Positions 1 through 12,714 of a stretch of 64,000 nt of DNA are shown here, in pieces. The stretch's first letter is position 1. Every line of letters begins with the position of its first letter. A model generated the notes under the pieces. The model saw nothing but the letters and a program-made list of their open reading frames with translations, did not search any database and was not told where the DNA came from. The translations under genes and the position numbers were made by a program. The DNA comes from Stomoxys calcitrans (Eukaryota > Arthropoda > Insecta > Diptera > Muscidae), in assembly GCF_963082655.1 (NCBI RefSeq), contig NC_081555.1, positions 152,375,007 to 152,439,006 on the forward strand, in the 5' to 3' direction.

Positions 1-1377
1 AGTGGGAAATTAAGCTGAACATTTATTGTGATTATGAAATTGGATTCAATTTAGCAGTCTATCCCTATATATTAACACTGCTGACAAGGTTTCGTATGAT
101 ATTTTACTCGGAAATCTAACAAAACATTTAGTGGATGTGAATATTCCCAAGTTGTTAACTTTTTAAAGCGTTCTGGATAGTTTAATGGTAGGAATTAGAA
201 GGCATTTTCTTTAAGTGGAAGTCTCCCATCAGACTCATTTGTGATTCCACAGGAACAGAAGAAGGAAGTAAGATGCCTGCCTTCTATTTTGTCCATACCG
301 TTGAACCATCCAGATATCTTTAAGAAGCCTAACAACTTGTGAAAGTTCACATCCGCTAAATCAGACAAATTCTCATAGAAATCAGAACCTTCTGACTGCC
401 ACTGCGCGACACACACACAGTATATATTCTATAGTCTCTTCTTTCTCGATATAACTAGTCTATGCAACTTCTATTACCAGGGATTATCTATCGGAAATGG
501 TAGCAAAAATGCAAATTTTCCCATGAAAATTGCATTGAGTAACAGGGGAAAACTTCTTACATCTCAAAGAGTGCTGTCCGGCTGCGGCAGCGATGCACAA
601 ACAAACCAATCTTTGCAACAGGCTGAGTTTTGAACAGTAGGTGGATTTTCAAAGTTCCGTCCACCAGACTACAAATCCAGATAGCATGATAGGTCTGATA
701 ACTGCAGTATATACCCAGTGCATGAAACGCGGTTTAAACCCCCCAAATTTTATTAATTACTTTCTTGCAGGTGTATGCAATGAACAAAAAAGCCACCCTT
801 TGGAACTGGCTGAGTTTTGAATAGTAGGCGGACTTTCGAAGTTCCGTCCATCAGACTACAACACCATATAGCATAATAGGTCTGTAGTATATACCCAGTA
901 TATACCCACGCGGTTTAAACCCCCAAATTTGGCCAATGGCTTGCTTGCAGTTGTATAGGGCAAGAGTTGCCTTTCTTGCTCTTTCCAAAATATTTCAATT
1001 AAAGTTAAATTTCTTGTCCATCAAAACACCCAAGTATTTTGCGCTTTCAGTAAATGGAACATTCTCTTCTCCCAAGGAGACAGATGCCACTGTGGGAAGC
1101 TTGCATCTCCTGCTGAAAGGAACAACTTCCGTCTTAGATGGATTTACGCCAAGAAGACTATCGGTAGCCCACTTCGTACGTAGAGCTGCCTCAAGTATAT
1201 CTCTAAGAGTGATTGGAAACCTTCCAGCTACACTTTTACCCCATTTTGCTCCAGAGATAATAACATGTTGCTAATGGCAATATCCCAAAGTAGAGGAGGC
1301 AGTATACCTTCTAGAGGTGTTCCTCTGTTGACCCATCTTTTTAGAACAACAGAGCCTAAGCCTGCCGAAAAGAATCT
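1..1377 (-). mobile_element. decayed LOA-like LINE fragment
   Basis: Reading the - strand, 1340-936 encodes a reverse-transcriptase segment (VNPSKTEVVPFSRR, then KYLGVLMDKKFNFN) and 416-195 encodes the C-terminal block with FYENLSDLADVNFHKLL and FLKISGWFNG, also seen in the + strand LINE ending near 8.1 kb. Stops and frameshifts are frequent. Inside it, 621-780 and 813-955 repeat each other (both begin GGCTGAGTTTTGAA), a local direct duplication. A SINE remnant sits at about 505-582. Confidence 0.65.
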
Positions 1378-1378
1378 A

Positions 1379-2384
1379 TGTTAGGTTAAAAAGAAGGTGG
1401 GAATGTTAATACGCCCGATGGGTTGTCAATGTTGACCCTCAGTCGCACTCTGTTCTCTAGCTTTGATGCCTCTGTCTAGCATGAACTTTCAGATCCCAAT
1501 GCTAAAGTCGCCTCATTCCAAGACTGTGCCGCTGGGAGTATTACCAAGCACTCGACCTTTTAGAAAGAAGTTTTTAACAATCTTTCTTGCGGTAGTGTTT
1601 ATGCTTACAAACTCCAGCTCCTTCATGACTGTCGTGTTCCCCCATCATGTTGTGTTCCCCCATCCGACAGGTATGTACGACATGCTGATACAAACAGAGT
1701 ATTTCTTCCAAAGCCAAGGATCCAGTCTATCGGCCACAGCTTGTAATTCACCGGTGATACATCATCAGGGCCTGGCGATTTAAATGAGTCAAAACTTTTT
1801 ATCGCCCAAACAATTTTCGACTCAGACAATATCTCCTCAACAGCCTCCAACGAAAGCATATTAGTGACAACCTCTTCTAGCGCCACGTTGTGCGTTAGTA
1901 AGTTTCAACGAATAGTTCTTGTGTTACTTCACTAGACATTGTCCATACATTCTCTGACTTCTGAATATACCCCACCGTAATAGGTCTCGAGGACAGAATC
2001 TTCCGTAGCCTAGAGGCCTCAGAGATATCCTACATGGAGATGCAGAATTCCACCCAGGATTTATTCTGAGCCTTTTTCTGCTCATCCTTAAACCTTGTCC
2101 CAATCGTTTGATGCCCTTGTGGCAGTCCTTCCTTAGACCAACCAGTTCTGAGGCGGTCGCTGTTTGCCTCTTTGCTTGGCACTAGAACATGCTGACACAA
2201 GCTAGTCACTCAGGGCCTTCGTGATCCGCTTGATGATTATGTCTATATTCTCCGCAGTTGCCCCTTCCTTTTCTGGTCTAAAAGGAATAGACATGCAGAA
2301 TTTGTGCCGAAATTTATCCCAATCCGCCATTCTTCTGTTAAGCCGAGGGACCACTTGTGCAGTACTTTCATCAAGACATTTGTC
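1379..2384 (-). mobile_element. second decayed LOA-like LINE fragment
   Basis: The + strand starts TTAGGTTAAAAAGAAGG, which on the - strand is a LINE 3' end in AACCTAA like those near 8.1 kb and 32.05 kb. The - strand at 1886-1740 encodes the RT N-terminal motif FDSFKSPGPDDVSPV. 1400-1620 resembles the RNase H stretch at 32760-32840. The rest, to about 2380, is LINE-like but heavily broken. Confidence 0.55.
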
Positions 2385-5340
2385 TTAAATCCTTAGATGT
2401 GGGTGGGAAAAAACATTAGCCGGAAGTCGATTCCACATACGAACGGTTCGAGCGAAATAAGAATTCTCTCTATAATGCATTATGAGGTCCGGTGGCCAAT
2501 CAATTACAAACGGGTGTGAGTTCCTAGAATGTCTAGTATCCCTGACATACATCCTTACAGCAGGAACAAGTAGACGAATATCAGACGAACACACACCGTG
2601 AAAGTACCGATAGAACAGCGCCAAGCAACCCACATTGCGATGATGATGAAGGGAGGCAATAGAGTTGGATACCCCACTGTCCCCAATCAACGCCATCGCT
2701 CTCCTCTGTACACGGTCCAGTAGCTCCAGGGATGATTTTGAAGCTGCAGCCAATACATGTGAGTTGTATTCCTTTATCGGCCATATGAAAGTGGTGTAGA
2801 TGTTAAGAAGAGCAGATAGAGTAAAGTAATTCTTACACCGTTTAAGGAAGCCTAAACACTTGAATGCTTCTTTCGACACTTCAAATACATGTTTAGTCCA
2901 ACGGACATCACCTCGTATTTTCATGCCCAGAACATCAAGAGCATCTGATTGCTCAACATCTATACCGTTGACAAGACTAAGATGATCGTAATGGGTCGGC
3001 GAATCGTTTGTGTGACAACAAGCAGCACTGAGCCTTCCGTGCATTAAAATCTACTCGATTCATTCGACCCCACTCAGAAATGGCCAGCAATTCCTGGTAG
3101 AGTGTATCGTCCATTACCCTTCTCTTGTCCTCAATCTATCGAAGACTCGGCCTATGGTACAATGAGTACAAATGACAGAGATTACTGTCATCCGCAAGTG
3201 AGTAGATCGGATTCGATGTCTGACCCAACAGATCGTTGATGAAAATATTGGGTTGCCCAAAAAGTAATTGCGGATTTTTCATATAGTCGGCGTTGACAAA
3301 TTTTTTCAAAGCTTGTGACTCTGTAATTGCACTTTTTTCTTCTGTCAGTTATCAGCTGTTACTTTTAGCTTGCTTTAGAAAAAAAAGTGTAAAAAAGTAT
3401 ATTTAATTAAAGTTCATTCTAATTTTTATTAAAAATGCATTTACTTTCTTTTAAAAAATCCGCAATTACTTTTTGGGCAACCAAGAAAAAGAGAAGGAGA
3501 AAGAACAGAGCCCTGGGGTACACCTGCGGTCAATTTATGCTCATTGGATGAAAACCCACCTATAACGACTCGAATAGTGCAATCTCTGAGAAAGCTCGAA
3601 AAAATTCGAACGAAGCAATTACCGACACCAAATGCGACAAACTTTGATGATAGTGCACCGTGCCAGACCCTATCAAATGCCTTGGAGATATCCAGAGCCA
3701 CAACCTTACTCTCACCAAAACTGGTGGATTGAGCGACTCCAACGTTCCGACAGAAGTGCCATGAGGTCGCCCGTAGAGCGATTTCTGCGGAACCCATACT
3801 GTTGGTCGCTAAGAAGGCTATTAGACTCTATATACCTCAAAAGATGTTGATTAACCAGGCTCTCCATGACCTTGGAGAGAGCGGAGCATATCCCAATTAG
3901 CCGTTAATTCGTAGGGTTGTTTGCCTCACCCATCTTGGTTATCGGCTGAACGTTCGCAACCTTCCAATGCGCAGAGAAGACTCCCGCACAGTAGGCAATG
4001 TTGCGTAATGGACGAGCGAGCGTCGAAGATCACTTGCGTAAGACAAGTGTTGATATGCCATCCGGGCCCGGGGATTTATTTACCTCGAGATTCTCGAGAA
4101 CCCTTTTAACTCCACGTGTTCGAAAAAATATTTGGGGCATGACGCCAGATACATTTTCGCTTGGGGGGAATGATTGATTGCTATCTGGCAGGGAAGAGTT
4201 CCCTGCTAATATATCAGCCAACAGGTTAGCCTTATCAACGGAGTCAGTGAACGTTTGATCATCCTTAACAAGAGTTGGAATAGATGAAGAACTACCCTTT
4301 ACTCTTTTCACGAACGACCAAAAGCTCTTACTTCCTCGTGTAGATGCAAGGACCTTAGTACGCAGACGCTGTTCGTAAAGAAATTTCTCACGCCTAAGCA
4401 CGTTGGCACACGAAGATCTTGTCTGCTTGCGCAGCAGTTCAGTATAGGCATTTTTATCCAAGCGCCAGTTCCTGAGTGCCACCTCTTTCAGTCAGACCGC
4501 ATCTCGGCATGTCTGATTAAACCAATTTTTGTCGTCTGATTTAGCCGTTATAGTCTTAACTGGAATAAATGTCCTCATTCCATTTAAAATTATCTTCTCA
4601 ATCATATCAGCAGTAGCATTTATATCGTAATCTAGAAAACATAGTTTCCAATTAAAATGGTGAAATAATCCATTGAGCTCAGCCCAACGTGCTTTTTCGT
4701 ATAAAAATATTGACCGCTTCGGTACTGGGGAGGAAGCAGAATACGAAAAAGATGCTGAAACAATGCAGTGATCGGAGTTACCAAGAGGTGCAAGAGTATT
4801 AAATTCATACTTTTCAGGGTGTGAAGCTAAAAAAGGTCAAGAGTATTATTTTGGTGCCCTTGGACTCATGAGATATTTGGCGGTTCGTTCACTAGTTGCT
4901 CCAAACCATTGTGCGCAGCGAAAAGCTCAATGTATTGACCCTCAGTAGTCGTATGACTCAAATGGGAAAGCCAGGAGGAGTAGTGGATATTGAAATCCCC
5001 AGCTACAACGATTTCACTGTCCGAAAAATCTTCCAAAAAATTTGTAATGGAATCTGAGAGGGCGTCAAAGCCGTTCATGGAAGTCTCTCTTTCTGAGTTT
5101 AGACTTCTATATAAAAATCCGAGAGACAGTATATGTGATCCAATCCCGAATTTAATCCAAAGGGAGTTAAATTCAGGATCCTGTGAGTCCAGGTGTTGTC
5201 GTCTTTGGAACACTACATCATTATCTACATATACCACGAGGCCTCTGTAAGAAATAAAAAGTGACTGAGTATGGTACCCAGGGATGTGAAAATCCTGTGG
5301 ATCTGAATTCTCACGCACCTGGGTCTCATTTATTTATCAT
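2385..5340 (-). mobile_element. CR1-like non-LTR retrotransposon, decayed, split by a MITE
   Basis: Read on the - strand. 5318-4866: endonuclease (EEP fold) with VVAGDFNIHYSSWL. 4482-4030: linker and RT entry with NKSPGPDGIS. 3797-3485: RT core with VVALDISKAFDRVWH and AGVPQGSVLSPSLFL. After the 3248-3484 insertion the frame resumes with FINDLL and the catalytic-site variant YSLADDSN. 3044-2385: RT thumb and C terminus with LDRVQRRAMALIGD, ending NVFSHPHLRI. Frameshifts and stops make it inactive. The clade call (CR1-like) rests on motif style. Confidence 0.75.
3248..3484 (+). mobile_element. mariner-derived MITE copy 1
   Basis: About 237 bp with inverted ends TTGGGTTGCCCAAAAAGTAA and its complement, matching six other copies in the window. 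It holds no ORF. It sits inside the CR1-like RT between LSPSLFL and FINDLL, so it is younger than that LINE. Orientation is given relative to the transposase-bearing copy at 42.7 kb. Confidence 0.9.
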
Positions 5341-5344
5341 TTAT

Positions 5345-6330
5345 GTTCTCAACTTCAATATTTCTTGATTTGGTATCGTGAGGCTTGATTGATAGTTACA
5401 TTGAATAATACTATTCCGACACTTATTGATTAAGCCCTTGTATTGAAAGATCTAATTTTGTTCTATACCCAGAAGCAGCAGTTGCTTCAGTCTTTACTAT
5501 TTCATTGATTTCTTTTCAAAAATCCATTCTGTTTCCAATCAATATTTTCCAACTGAATAAAAGGTTAACTAACTTCAAAAAGTCATTAGTCATTCCAAAT
5601 GTTGTGAAAATTTTCTTCTTAATTAACACACGCTTGTCTGCTTATTCTTCCTTGCTCATTTCATTTCGTTATTCTTGAGATATCTGTTTTTATAAAATGT
5701 ATGTATGTACCCATGTACTTTCCATTTGAAACTATAAGAACCCAAAAGCAACGTCATTAACCATTACTTGTGGTTTTTTATTTCCTTCCTTTTATTGGGT
5801 TCTTTTTTCCATACTGGAACTCTTAAATGACTGTTGATCAACCACGTCATTTTAGCCCAGAGCAAACCCAAAGACCATATGTTTTTGGTAATCATGCTAA
5901 GAGGGAAGTTTACTTTCGTTTTGTTTTATAGTCGTCAACCTTTACTTTTAGGAGTTTATCGTATACTGCAAGTATTGACTTCCGTTCCATTGTCATGCAT
6001 TCCAAGCTTGTCTTGTCTGTTAACTCATTTGTTGGCATTGCAGTGCAAACACAATGAGGCGAGACCAAGTGGTTTAACTTCTTTGGTATTAGGAATTCAT
6101 TTGTTTAAGCTTAGCCTAAAAGGAAGATAAGAGTTATAAAATGAAGTTTTGTTATACAGACGGCAAGAAGAGTATTTTAAAATTATTATGACAGGAAACA
6201 GATAAGATCATAGTTTTTTTGTTTTGTGAGCATGCAAACAATAAAAATGGCGATGCAAAAGGATAAGAACAGCAAGGACAATGTATTGTTTTGCCTAAGT
6301 CAATATCTATGGGGAATAAGCTTTACTATC
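5345..6330. other. unique spacer
   Basis: No family recognised. A 98-codon frame at 5834-6130 (+) has no motif, no codon signal and no similarity I can name; treated as chance. Confidence 0.4.
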
Positions 6331-6335
6331 AAAAC

Positions 6336-6640
6336 GCAAATTTGGCCATGAACACTCAACTAAAGAACAGGGTCAAACTTCTCACATATCAATGAGAGCA
6401 GTCCGATTCAAGTTTATGCTCAATGAGGGCCTCCTTTTCATAAACGAGTCCGAACGGCGTGCCGCAGTGCCTCTTTGGAGAGAAGTTTTACATGGCATAG
6501 TACCTCACAAATGTTGCCAGCATTAGTAGGGGAAAATCACCGCTGAACATTTTTTCTTAATGGTCTCGCCAGGATTCGAACCCAGGCATTCAGCGTCGCA
6601 GGCGGACATGCTAACCTCTGCGCTACGGTGGCCTCCTTTA
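6336..6640 (-). mobile_element. tRNA-derived SINE (family 1)
   Basis: On the - strand it begins GGAGGCCACCGTAGCGCAGA with an A-box-like TAGCGCAGAGGTTAGCATG, then a B-box-like GGTTCGAATCC, so it carries a pol III promoter copied from a tRNA. A body of about 220 bp follows (CTCTCCAAAGAGGC, GGACTCG) ending near CAAATTTG. Near full length (about 300 bp). Confidence 0.85.
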
Positions 6641-6689
6641 CTATCATAACATTAAAATTGAGAATTTTACAAGAATAGCAATCAAGAGG

Positions 6690-8112
6690 AAAGTCTTGGA
6701 AGATTAATCCAGATTTATCAAAACCAACATTTGGGCAAGGGCAAGAAAGACCACTCTATACACCTGCAAAAGAGTCATTGGCAAAAGTTGGGTATATAGT
6801 GCAGTTGTCAGACCTATAGTGCTGTATGGTGTTGTGGTCTGGTGGACGGCGCTTCAAAAGTCCTCCTACTGCTCAATACTTAACCGGATCCAAAGGATGG
6901 CTTGTTTGTGCATCAAAGCCGCACTGAGGACAACACCATCTGGTGCACTGAATTTAATGCAACATCTCATGCCTCTGGACATTGTGGCTAAACAAACTGC
7001 AGCGACTACTGCTGTGAGGTAAAGGGTGATTTCTCATTGGCTATCCCATGTTCTAGGCAGTATGGATTACACCCTACCTGAGCCGCTTTTTGCTAAAAAA
7101 GTACTGTTCCACTATTGTTGATAGTACCGATTGGAACTACGATATCCCTGGTTACAGAAGTTACATAGACTTCTATACGGATGGTTCCAAACTAAACGCC
7201 CAGATGGGCTTTGGGGTGTACTCTAAAGATCTAGAAAACCGAAAAGGTTAACCTCCCACTGCAGTGTGTATCAAGCAGAGATCCTTGCAATTGAGGAAGT
7301 GGTGGTATGGCTAAGATATAATGTTATAACGACGATTGGCATAAATATCTTCTCTGACAGCTAGGCAGCCATTAAATCCCAGGAGAACGTAATTCTGAAC
7401 ACAAAAACCGCCCTCGACTGACGCAGATCTCACAACGAGATGACTGAACATTTCAAAATTCACCTGTTCTGGGTGCCGGGCCACAGAGATATCCCAGGGA
7501 ATTCTAAAGCATACGAGCTTGAGAGACTAGGAACTACCTTACACATTCCAGGGGATCTGGAATCTGAGGGTATGCCTCTAGCGACATGTAAGCTAAGTTT
7601 TCAGGACCAGGCCCGAAGGACAGCAAATGATAGATGGTTACAAAGAGGACGCTGTGAGCATTCCAAAACTATGTGGCCTAATCTAGAGTTGAAGAGGTCT
7701 ACCGTTTGCTGTCATTGGCTAGAACAGACATCTTAGTCATTGTGTCCGTCATGATAGGTCACTATCTAATCGGAAAACATGCTGACTGACTGAAGGTTGC
7801 CAGCAACGACTTTTGCAAAAGCTGAGAGGACATCGAAGAAGAAGAGACTATAGAACATCTTCTGTATGTGTGTCCCGGACTAGCAGTCAGAAGGAGTTCC
7901 ACATTAAGTTCTTATTTCTTTGAGAACCTGTCTGCTTTAGCGGATGTGAACATTCACAAGTTATTGGTCTTTTTGAAGCGATCTGGATGGTTCAACGGTA
8001 GGAACTAGAAGGCATCTTCCTTCTTCTGTTCCTGTGGTATCACAATAGACGAAGACGGGTAAGTGAGTCAGATGGCAGACTGACACTTAAACCTTAGCTA
8101 ACCTAACTTATC
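6690..8112 (+). mobile_element. LOA-like LINE 3' part (RT C terminus plus RNase H), decayed
   Basis: 6819-7022 encodes an RT C-terminal block (VVWWTALQKSS, LNRIQRMACLCI, LRTTPSGALN). 7160-7260 encodes the RNase H start FYTDGSKLN. 7440-7736 continues RNase H (HLFWVPGHRDIPGN). A cysteine and histidine stretch follows, then FENLSALADVNIHKLL near 7920. The 3' end is TTAGCTAACCTAAC at about 8090-8110. 5'-truncated and broken by stops. Confidence 0.75.
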
Positions 8113-8164
8113 CAACCTGTATAATCGAAAGTCAGGCGCTACTCTTATCCATATCCTAAATTGA

Positions 8165-8346
8165 AAAAAAAAAAAATGTCTGCGGTTGTTTTCCCTCCAA
8201 ATGCTGGCAACATTTGTGAGGTACTATGCCATGTAAAACTTCTCTCCAAAGAGGTGTTGCACTGCGGCATGCCGTTCGGACTCGGCTATAAAAAGGAGGC
8301 CCTGCACTGCACTCATTGATATGTATGAAGTTTGCCCCTGTTCCTA
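8165..8346 (+). mobile_element. SINE family 1, 5'-truncated
   Basis: Matches the body of the SINE copies (CTGGCAACATTTGTGAGGTA, CGGACTCGGCTATAAAAAGG) but lacks the tRNA-like head. Confidence 0.8.
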
Positions 8347-8616
8347 CATACACCCAGAGAAAATTTAATACCAAACGTGCTCATTTCAGTACCATATGGT
8401 ATTGATTGATAGTAAAGCAACACCGTATGGTACAAAAACAATACCGGTTGGTATGGATGAAACCATAGTACCGTTTGGTATTAGTACCGTTTGGTATTAG
8501 CCTTATTATCGAACTGGTATTGGTTTTAATACCAATCTGTTATTGGTTTTAACACCAGACCGTTGTAGGTTTTAGTACCAAACCGTTATTGATAATTTCA
8601 TCCTATTTTATTACCC

Positions 8617-9583
8617 TCCACCAAAGGATGGGGGTATATTAATTTTGTCATTCTGTATGGAACTCCTCGAACTATTCGTCTAGGACCCTATAAAGTATAT
8701 ATATATTCTTGATCGTCATGAGATTTTAAAACGATCTAGCCATGTCCGTCCGTCCGTCTGTCGAAAGCACGCTAACTTTCAAAGAAGTAAAGCTAGCTGC
8801 TTGACATTGTGCAGAAATATTTCTTCTTAGTGTAGATCGGTTGGGATTGTAAATGGGCCCTATTGGTCCAAGTTTTGATATAGCTGCCATATAAACCGAT
8901 CTTGGATCTTGACTTCTTGAGCCAAATTTCTTGAGCTGAAATTTTGCACGAAGTGTTTTGTTATAACTTCGAACAACTGTGCTCAATACGGTTCAAATCG
9001 TTTCATAACCTGATATAGCTGTCACATAAACCGATCTGGGGTCTTGATTTCTTGACCCTATAGAGGGCGCAATTCTAATCGGATTTGGCTAAAAGTTTGT
9101 ACGATGTGTTTTGCTATGATTTCCAACAACTGTGCTAAGTATGGTCCAAATCGTTTCATAACCTGATATAGCTGTCACATAAACCGATCTGGGGTCTTGA
9201 TTTCTTGAGCCACTAATGTGCAAAATTCTTTTCCGAGTTGGCTGCAATTTTGTACAACGGCTTCTCCCATGGCCTTCAACATACGTGTCCAATATGGTCT
9301 GAATCGATCTATAGCCTGATACAGCTCCTATATAAACCGATCTCTCTATTTAACTTCTTGAGACCCTAAAGGGCGAATTGGCTGAAATTTTGCACAATGA
9401 CATCTACTATGGTCTTCAACATTCAATTCGATTATGGTGCGAATTGGACTTGATATAGTTGCAATATCAAGCTATTCTTTTTTTTTCCTTTGTTTGCCTA
9501 AAACGAGATATCGGGAAAAGAAATCGACAAATGCGATTAATGGCGGAGGGCGTGCTAAGTTCGGCAGGGCCGACTTGTTTACA
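8617..9583 (+). mobile_element. INE-1/DINE-1-like element with 153-bp repeats (E1)
   Basis: Head hairpin TACCCTCCACCAAAGGATGGG; then AAAGTATATATATATTCTTG and CGATCTAGCCATGTCCGTCC with a GTCC/GTCT run. Several 153-bp-type units follow (cores like GCCATATAAACCGATCT, ATCCGATTTGGCTGAAATTT). The tail is CGTGCTAAGTTCGGC, partly rearranged. Head, TA tract, core and GTCY order match Drosophila INE-1/mini-me elements (family knowledge). No transposase, so non-autonomous. Confidence 0.7.
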
Positions 9584-9593
9584 ACTTTCGACG

Positions 9594-10250
9594 TAGATTA
9601 ACTCAACAATAGTGCATCGATGAACTTAATTCAATGCTTGGCGATGAAGCTCCATCAAGGACCAGTGTTTTTCGATCGAGATCGTAGTTCACTCCGAGAA
9701 GAATTTCCTGAAGGTCGTCCAAAATCAGTTGTTGTTCCAAAAACCATTGATGCTGGGCGCCAACTGATGATATTGCAAGATCGTCATGTAGCCTATCGTG
9801 AGATTGAAACAACCTTAGGCATTAGTGGGACCAGCTTCCAATTAATACTGCATGAACATTTGACCGTCAAAAAAAAAATTGTTCGAGTTGGATCCCACAC
9901 AATTTGTCAATCGCCCAAAACAGGCTGGTTTAAATTGGTTAAAAGAAATGCTCCAAAAATACGAAACAACTGAAGTTTTGAGGACTCAAAACATTGATTT
10001 GATGAGTCATACGCCGAATAGTCCTGACTTGGCACCGAATGACTTTTTTTATACCCGTACGAAAGAAATAAAATGAAAGGTCAACGTTTCTTGACACCTG
10101 AAGAAGCGGTTTATGCGTTCAGAATGCATGTTTTGGTGATTGCTCAATCAGAGTGGCAAAAGTGCTTTGACAATTGGTTCAAACGCATGCAAAAGTGCAA
10201 AGGTCTTAAAGGGGAATATTTTAAAAATCAATAAAGCGATTTTCGATGAT
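9594..10250 (+). pseudogene. internally deleted mariner transposase (second mariner type)
   Basis: 9620-9870 encodes a mariner N-terminal region (LREEFPEGRPKS, VVPKTIDAGRQ, YREIETTLGISGTS). After a frameshift in an A run at about 9870-9880, the piece WLKEMLQKYE joins directly to TQNIDLMSHTPNSPDLAPNDF, and 10080-10234 gives the C terminus (RFLTPEEAV, WQKCFDNWFKRMQKC). The middle of the catalytic domain, with the first two acidic residues, is missing. It is a different lineage from the DD34D copy at 42.7 kb. Dead copy. Confidence 0.8.
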
Positions 10251-10255
10251 TAATA

Positions 10256-10489
10256 TTGGGTTGGCCAAAAAGTAATTGCGGATTTTTTAAAAGAAAGTAA
10301 ATGCATTTTTAATAAAACTTAGAATGAACTTTAATCAAATATACTTTTTTACACTTTTTTTCTAAAGCAAGCTAAAAATAACAGCTAATAACTGACAAAA
10401 GAAAGAATGCAATTACAGAGTCACAAGCCGTGAAAAAATTTGCCAACGCCGACTATATGAAAAATCCGCAATTACTTTTTGGGCAACCA
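10256..10489 (-). mobile_element. mariner-derived MITE copy 2
   Basis: Ends TTGGGTTGGCCAAAAAGTAA (one difference from the common end) and AATCCGCAATTACTTTTTGG; internal sequence as in the other MITEs. It lies within a few bases of the preceding mariner remnant's end. Confidence 0.88.
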
Positions 10490-10490
10490 T

Positions 10491-11578
10491 ATATGTTTTT
10501 GTTCTCTAATCCCGAAATATAAAAGGCAACCCTCGTAGTAGTAGTTAGTTTCGAAGTATCTTTCTGCACTAAGTCTTTTCATTGTAGATCGATCTTCCTT
10601 TTATTCGTATTTTTTTTTAAATTCTATGAAGATATGTTACTGCGGCCTTTCCTCTTCATTGCCAAATTAATTTTTTTCTCTGTGTTGAAATGATTTTTTT
10701 AACTTTCATTAGCATCACGCTTATGACTAATAAACATCTTAAAAATCTTCCCCCGAAATTATGAAATTAATTTTTATTGGCAACAATTTCATAAAGCAAC
10801 TCATCCTCACTTCATACATTGTCCACTTATTTGACCATATTAATAATTGTTTAGAAAAAAAAGTATTTTTTCCATAAAAAGACCTATTTGTTTTAAATAC
10901 TCATTAATGAAGACTGCTTGTTGGCTGTAAAAAACAAACAACAAATATCATTATTATGAACTCAAAGTACAAACTTGACACAAATTTCAATGCGTTTGAC
11001 TGTTTCTTCTCCTTTTTGGCTCGTCAAATTATTAACACTTGCTTTGTTAAAGTCATCAGCACATCGTTCATTCATCCCAACTCTATACCATAAATGAATA
11101 AAAGACCTGTTCTTAAGTAAATAGAATGAAATGTAACAAAAAATACAAAAATTCCTTTCATGCGACAAGTGTTTTGAAGAAAAAATATACAGTAGTTGTA
11201 AATCATTGCTCTTAAATTAACTTTCAAGTTTGAAATCATGGAATGATGTGTTAGAGGGGGAAGAAACTATCGATACAACTAACCAGTTATTCAATCGTCA
11301 AGTGGGGATTTAAATATACTATGAAATTTAGTGTTATCTTTAAATGTTTGATTTATAAATTGAATACTAAATTTACACACTAAGTTTTGATTTTTGATTG
11401 CTCAATTGCAACATTGGTCAGTTGGTATTTAGAATGTCTGGTATGTAAATCTTCATGAAGGTTGCTAATATGTTAATCTCGTCTTAGCTTGTCTATATAT
11501 TACTAATCTGAGACATACTTCTCGTAAAGCCTACATTCAACATGGGATCAATGAAATGTTTTGTTGAATAAAGAACAA
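10491..11578. other. unique AT-rich spacer
   Basis: No gene or repeat recognised. Confidence 0.4.
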
Positions 11579-12714
11579 ATAAAAGCGTGCTAAGTTCAGC
11601 CGAGCCGAATCTTATATAGCCTCCACAATGGATCACATTTGTCGAGTTCTTTTCCCGGTATCTCTTTTTAGGCCAACCAAGGATTATAGAAAATAATTGC
11701 TATGCTATTGGAGCTATATCATGTTATGTTCCGATTCGGACCATAATCGAATTAAATGTTGTAGACTCTAGTAGAATAAGTCATTGTGTAAAATTTCAGT
11801 CAAGTCGAATAAGAATTTTGCGTCCCTTAGGGGCTCAAGAAGTAAAATAGAGAGATCGGTTTATGTGGGAGCTGTATCAGGCTATAGACCGATTCATACC
11901 ATAATAGACACGTATGTTGATGGTCATGAGAGGATCCGTCGTACAAAATTTCAGCCAAATCGGATAAAGCTTGCGACCTCTAGAGGCTCAAGAAGTCAAA
12001 ATCCCAGATCGGTTTATATGGCAGCTGTATCAGGTTATGAACCGATTTAAACTTTATTTGACAAAGTTGTTGAAAGTAAGAATAAAATACGTCATGCACA
12101 ATTTCATTCCAATCGGATGATAATTGCGACCTCTAGAGGCTCATGAAGTCAAGTCCCCAGATCGGTTTATATGGCAGCTATATCAGGTTATCGACCGATT
12201 TGAACCATACTTGGCACAGTTGTTGGATATCATAACAAATTACTTCGTGCAAAATTTCATTCCAACCGGATGATAAATGCGACCTCTAGAGGCTCATGAA
12301 GTGGAACTGCGCCCTCTAGAGCCTCATAATTCTTGAGCCCCTGGAAGTCGCAGTTTTTGTCTTATTTGGCTGAAATTTTGCACGTGATATTCTGTTATGA
12401 TTCCCAACAACTGTGCGAAGTACCATCCAAATCGGTCTATAACCTGATATAGCTCCCATATAAATCGATCTCCTGATTTTAATTTTTGAGCCCCTGAAAG
12501 CCGCAATTTTTATCCGATTTTGCTGAAATTTTGCGATTTTTATCCGATTTGGCTGAAATTTTCCATATAGTGTTCTATTATGACTCTCAACAACTGTGCC
12601 AAGTACGATCAAAGTCGGTCCATTACCAGATATAACTCCCATATTTTAGTAGAATCCATGGTGGTGGGTTCCCAAGACTGGGCCCAGCCGAACTTAGCAC
12701 GCTTTTACTTGTTA
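11579..12714. mobile_element. INE-1-like element pair in head-to-head inversion (E2)
   Basis: Both outer ends are tails: AAAAGCGTGCTAAGTTCAGC at the left and GCCGAACTTAGCACGCTTTT at the right, in opposite orientation. 153-bp units run one way to about 12310 (CGATCTCTAGAGGCTCA style) and the other way from about 12320 (GAGCCCCTGGAAGTCGCAG). It looks like two truncated copies fused, or a fold-back derivative. Confidence 0.6.

Noticed and set aside
5834..6130. 98-codon + strand frame with hydrophobic stretches
   Set aside because: No recognisable family and no supporting splice or promoter signal; hydrophobic content is expected from T-rich DNA.
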